Source: Candidatus Bipolaricaulota bacterium (GTDB lineage Bacteria; Bipolaricaulota; Bipolaricaulia; UBA7950; UBA9294). From it: a stretch of 7,965 nt of DNA. Each line of letters begins with the position of its first letter. The stretch's first letter is position 1. The notes below the pieces were generated by a model that worked only from the letters and a program-made list of their open reading frames with translations, had not been told where the DNA came from and made no database searches. A program made the translations under genes and the position numbers. Positions 5,954 to 7,965 of the stretch are shown in pieces. The stretch spans positions 1-7,965 of the forward strand of contig JAGGSM010000142.1 in the NCBI GenBank assembly GCA_021159105.1, given 5' to 3'.

Positions 5954-6978
5954 CGTGCGACCTCCTCATCGGAGAGGGTGTAGTTGTAAAACTCGCTGTA
6001 GAACGAGCGGCACTCGCTGGCAAGATCGATGTCGATCTTATCCTGGTAAAGCACGTCAGCCAACCACATGATGCCGAGCAGTGAATCTGGTACGGGTGTG
6101 TCCCACGCCGCGGCGAGGGCGGGCATCCTGTAGACGCGGCCGTTCTTCACCGCAGGGATGCTCTGCCAATCCGGATCTTCTAGAATCTGTTGAGGAGTGA
6201 GCCCCCCGTAGCTTGTGATGATTATCACATCCGGATTCCATGCAAGGATCTGCTCGATGTTGACGTTGTTCCAGTAACCGTGTGACCCTGCAGAGACAGA
6301 TACTCCTCCTGCCGCATCGACCATCAGGCTCTGGTACATTTCGCCGCTCGCGGCGCGCAACGGTGAACTGCCACAGAAGTAGACGCGAAGACGGTCTGAT
6401 GGTGGCAGTTGCCTTGTTGCATCAGCGATCTTGGCCATCGTACGGTCGTAGTAGGCGGCGAACTCCTGCGCCCTACTCGCCGCCGTCGGCCCGAGCGCTT
6501 CGCCGGTGAGGAGCATCGCCTCCTTCATCGCCTCCGGGCTCTCCGCAACATATTGGATCGCGGGGATGCCGAGGCTGATCAGGCGGTCGGCGAGGTCCCC
6601 GTGCTTTGTTGGGTTGGTGAGGACAAGGTCCGGGTGCCTGGAGACGATGTCTTCCAGGTTCGGCTTGCCCGCCGAGAGTTTCTTGTCGAGATTCGGCTCC
6701 ATCTTCCACAGGGCAGCCGGGGCCTTGGATAGCCCCTTGATCTGGACGTACCAGGCGTTGACGATGCGATCGCCCGCCCTCAGCGCGTACACGTAGTAGG
6801 TGGAGATCCCGTATGCGCTGACGATGCGCGTGACGGGCTGCGGGATGCTCACCGTTCTTCCTGTTTGGTCCACCAGTTGAACACTACTGCTCCCCGCCAA
6901 GGCGAGAACCGATGCAAATATGGTGATTAACGCTGAAGCGGCGAACACGTGAAGGATGTGATGCAGGGCTCTATTCAT
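5938..6978 (-). CDS. Periplasmic substrate-binding protein, Fe3+-siderophore/heme/cobalamin class
   Basis: This 346-residue exported protein captures the ligand for the adjacent permease and ATPase. Residues 1-28 form a signal peptide ending ALA before Gly29. There is no lipobox cysteine, so it is probably free in a periplasm rather than a lipoprotein. The mature part fits the Peripla_BP_2 (BtuF/FhuD-like) fold: an N-terminal lobe with DQTGRTVSIPQPVTRIVS (37-54), the segment GKPNLEDIVSRHPDLVLT, and a C-terminal lobe with ILAWNPDVIIITSYGG and VKNGRVYRMPA. The ligand cannot be read from sequence; iron-siderophore, heme, cobalamin or another metal complex are all possible. AAGGAGGT a few bases before ATG 6978 is a very strong ribosome site. 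The gene starts 16 bases after the PadR stop and its own stop overlaps the extended permease frame. Confidence 0.92.
   Translation of the reverse strand: MNRALHHILHVFAASALITIFASVLALAGSSSVQLVDQTGRTVSIPQPVTRIVSAYGISTYYVYALRAGDRIVNAWYVQIKGLSKAPAALWKMEPNLDKKLSAGKPNLEDIVSRHPDLVLTNPTKHGDLADRLISLGIPAIQYVAESPEAMKEAMLLTGEALGPTAASRAQEFAAYYDRTMAKIADATRQLPPSDRLRVYFCGSSPLRAASGEMYQSLMVDAAGGVSVSAGSHGYWNNVNIEQILAWNPDVIIITSYGGLTPQQILEDPDWQSIPAVKNGRVYRMPALAAAWDTPVPDSLLGIMWLADVLYQDKIDIDLASECRSFYSEFYNYTLSDEEVARLTGE
5960..5967 (-). promoter_or_regulatory. Strong Shine-Dalgarno before an ATT codon
   Basis: GAGGAGGT on the minus strand lies inside the 3' end of the binding-protein gene, six bases before ATT 5951-5953 in the permease frame. 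This is near-ideal complementarity and spacing, and it supports AUU initiation. It also encodes Glu-Glu-Val of the upstream protein, so coincidence is possible. Confidence 0.4.
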
Positions 6979-6994
6979 CTATACCTCCTTATAA

Positions 6995-7525
6995 CTATCT
7001 AACCAGGGCTTCTTTGCACTCCGCCAACCAATCGATGGCAGCTGATATCTGATGATCGCGAAAGCGCGAGGCGAGGGCGGCCAACATGGGATCGTCTGTT
7101 TTCAGGATCTTGCGGTTTGACACGCGAGAGCGCAGGCGCTGGAGAAATCTCATCTGGTCATCGATCAGGGCGGTGGCCGATTCGTCACCCAACAGGCGCA
7201 CAAAATAGAGCTTGGCGAGGAACTCCACCCGCATGTCTCGCAGGTGGCGGACGGGGCTTGCGCACCAGCGATCGAATTCCTCTCTACCTTTTTGTGTTAT
7301 CAGATAAACGTTTCGCGGTGGGCGGCCCTCCTGCGGTTGAACCTCTACGCTGACCAGCCCCTCGTTCTGCATGGAATGAAGGGCAGAGTAGATCTGACTT
7401 GTGGCGATCGTCCAGAAGGAAGAGAGCGCGGAATCGACCCGCTTCCGCAGGGCATATCCGTGGAGCGGCCCCTGTGAGAGAAGGCCAAGGATCGCGTACT
7501 CCGCCGGGAAGGTTCTCTTTGCCAC
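6995..7525 (-). CDS. PadR-family transcriptional regulator
   Basis: This 176-residue protein has the PadR winged helix-turn-helix at about 6-86: EYAILGLLSQGPLHGYALRKRVD (9-31) is the family's hallmark first helix pair. A recognition helix region SQIYSALHSMQNEGLV and a wing around GRPPRNVYLITQKG follow. Residues 87-176 form the C-terminal helical dimerisation region. PadR proteins are usually repressors released by a small-molecule ligand. The start is GTG 7525 with AAGGAG seven bases before it. It is the first gene of the operon with the transporter, so it likely controls its own transcription and the importer's in response to the imported compound or a related signal; this is inferred. A promoter and an inverted repeat lie directly upstream. 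Confidence 0.93.
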   Translation of the reverse strand: MAKRTFPAEYAILGLLSQGPLHGYALRKRVDSALSSFWTIATSQIYSALHSMQNEGLVSVEVQPQEGRPPRNVYLITQKGREEFDRWCASPVRHLRDMRVEFLAKLYFVRLLGDESATALIDDQMRFLQRLRSRVSNRKILKTDDPMLAALASRFRDHQISAAIDWLAECKEALVR

Positions 7526-7542
7526 GATTACTCCTTAATGGA

Positions 7543-7554
7543 TTATTCCAATAA
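7543..7554. promoter_or_regulatory. Inverted repeat at the operon start, candidate PadR operator
   Basis: TTATT-CC-AATAA abuts the -10 box and covers the predicted transcription start, where a bound repressor would block initiation. Autoregulation is common in this family. The repeat differs from the ATGT-N8-ACAT pattern reported for some PadR sites, so the assignment is tentative. Confidence 0.4.
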
Positions 7555-7583
7555 AGAATAGCTTAGCAAGCCCGGCTCGTCAA
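7555..7583 (-). promoter_or_regulatory. Promoter of the padR-transporter operon
   Basis: On the minus strand, the -35 box TTGACG (7578-7583), a 17-base spacer and the -10 box TATTCT (7555-7560) form a good sigma-70-type promoter. Transcription would start near 7548, about 23 bases before the GTG start of the PadR gene. Confidence 0.65.
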
Positions 7584-7731
7584 GTGTGTGCTGTGATAGA
7601 AGCGCGTCAACAGGTGCAGGCTTTTTTTCACCGCCGAGTAGAGAGGAGGCGCGCATTGTTTAGGGCAGTGACTTCCGATGTATCCGCCGTTTCCAGCTTC
7701 GTGGCAAATAGCACCAGCCCATGCAACACGT
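7584..7731. other. Non-coding stretch upstream of the padR operon
   Basis: No convincing gene is seen here. The plus-strand frame 7584-7817 has no recognisable domain and runs through the RNA-like stems. A 33-codon minus frame (7628-7729) has a GGAGG before a GTG but no similarity that could be recognised. A run of seven T on the plus strand (7622-7628) has no clear stem before it. AGAGAGGAGG at 7640-7649 is complementary, with one bulge, to 7737-7747 and encloses about 90 bases. Confidence 0.5.
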
Positions 7732-7965
7732 TTCCTCCTCCCTCTCTAAAACTCCGTACGTCGGGTTTTCCCCAATACGGCTTCAAACTGGAATTTGACC
7801 ACGACTTTCACCAGTGAGTGCGGGGTTAAGCACAAGGTCTACATGCACCCGTCCAACACCGACTTATACGTGGCCTAAGCTCCTGGCTCAGGCAAGAGTG
7901 TTCCCCAGCTTTCGCTGGTTGGTCCGTAATCGAGCTCTACGCTCAAGCGGCACTCCTTTCACTTT
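7732..7965 (-). mobile_element. Possible group II intron remnant or other structured RNA, cut by window edge
   Basis: Reading the minus strand, several stems suggest an RNA rather than a protein. At 7905-7918, CCAGC-GAAA-GCTGG forms a GNRA tetraloop hairpin. At 7873-7893, GCCTGAGC pairs with GCTTAGGC through a G-U wobble that would be an A-C mismatch on the other strand. At 7754-7784, GAAGCCGTA is followed by a GGGG-AAAA-CCC tip and then GACGTACGG. This resembles group II intron domain V: an AGC triad, a CCGTA/TACGG lower helix, and a two-base AC bulge on the 3' side. No reverse transcriptase coding sequence is visible. A purine-rich stretch after it (7737-7747) can pair with 7640-7649. The domain V likeness is by eye only, and its base is imperfect because an extra A follows ACGG. 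Confidence 0.35.

Noticed and set aside
7628..7729. A 33-codon minus frame starting GTG 7729 behind GGAGG.
   Set aside because: The purine-rich ribosome-like site is part of the structured RNA stretch, the product is not recognisable, and the frame lies inside pairing regions.

Overview
The window reads as a moderately GC-rich bacterial chromosome segment of about 8 kb. The species cannot be named from it. Clues are few: the binding protein has a plain secretion signal without a lipobox, which favours a two-membrane cell. Promoters of the TTGACG-N17 type and extended -10 boxes are present, and GTG starts occur. The asparagine synthetase is of the kind first described in Archaea. No rRNA, tRNA or CRISPR array is visible.

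Layout. (1) Bases 1-379, minus: start of a secreted protein built from Ig/cadherin-like repeats, cut off by the window edge. (2) Bases 383-795: no convincing gene, only three short perfect inverted repeats. (3) Bases 796-2518, minus: two overlapping patatin-like genes. The first translated has the full catalytic set; the second has lost key residues. (4) Bases 2595-3794, plus: a promoter, a short HPr-like reading frame broken by one in-frame TGA, then an asparaginyl-tRNA-synthetase-like asparagine synthetase. A perfect 14-bp hairpin follows. (5) Bases 3937-4167, plus: a small two-helix membrane protein with its own extended -10 promoter. (6) Bases 4158-7525, minus: an operon in the order PadR regulator, periplasmic binding protein, FecCD/BtuC permease, ATPase, driven by a promoter at 7555-7583. 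(7) Bases 7561-7965: no protein gene. Its outer part holds compensated RNA stems on the minus strand, including one resembling group II intron domain V.

How the genes work together. The operon forms a complete importer of the Fe3+-siderophore/heme/cobalamin class, probably controlled by its own PadR protein through an inverted repeat at the transcription start. The patatin pair looks like an active lipid hydrolase translated together with a catalytically degenerate paralogue.

Most worth checking are the TGA-interrupted HPr-like frame, the missing canonical start of the permease (a strong Shine-Dalgarno sequence precedes an ATT codon), the patatin and pseudo-patatin pair, and the structured RNA at the right edge.
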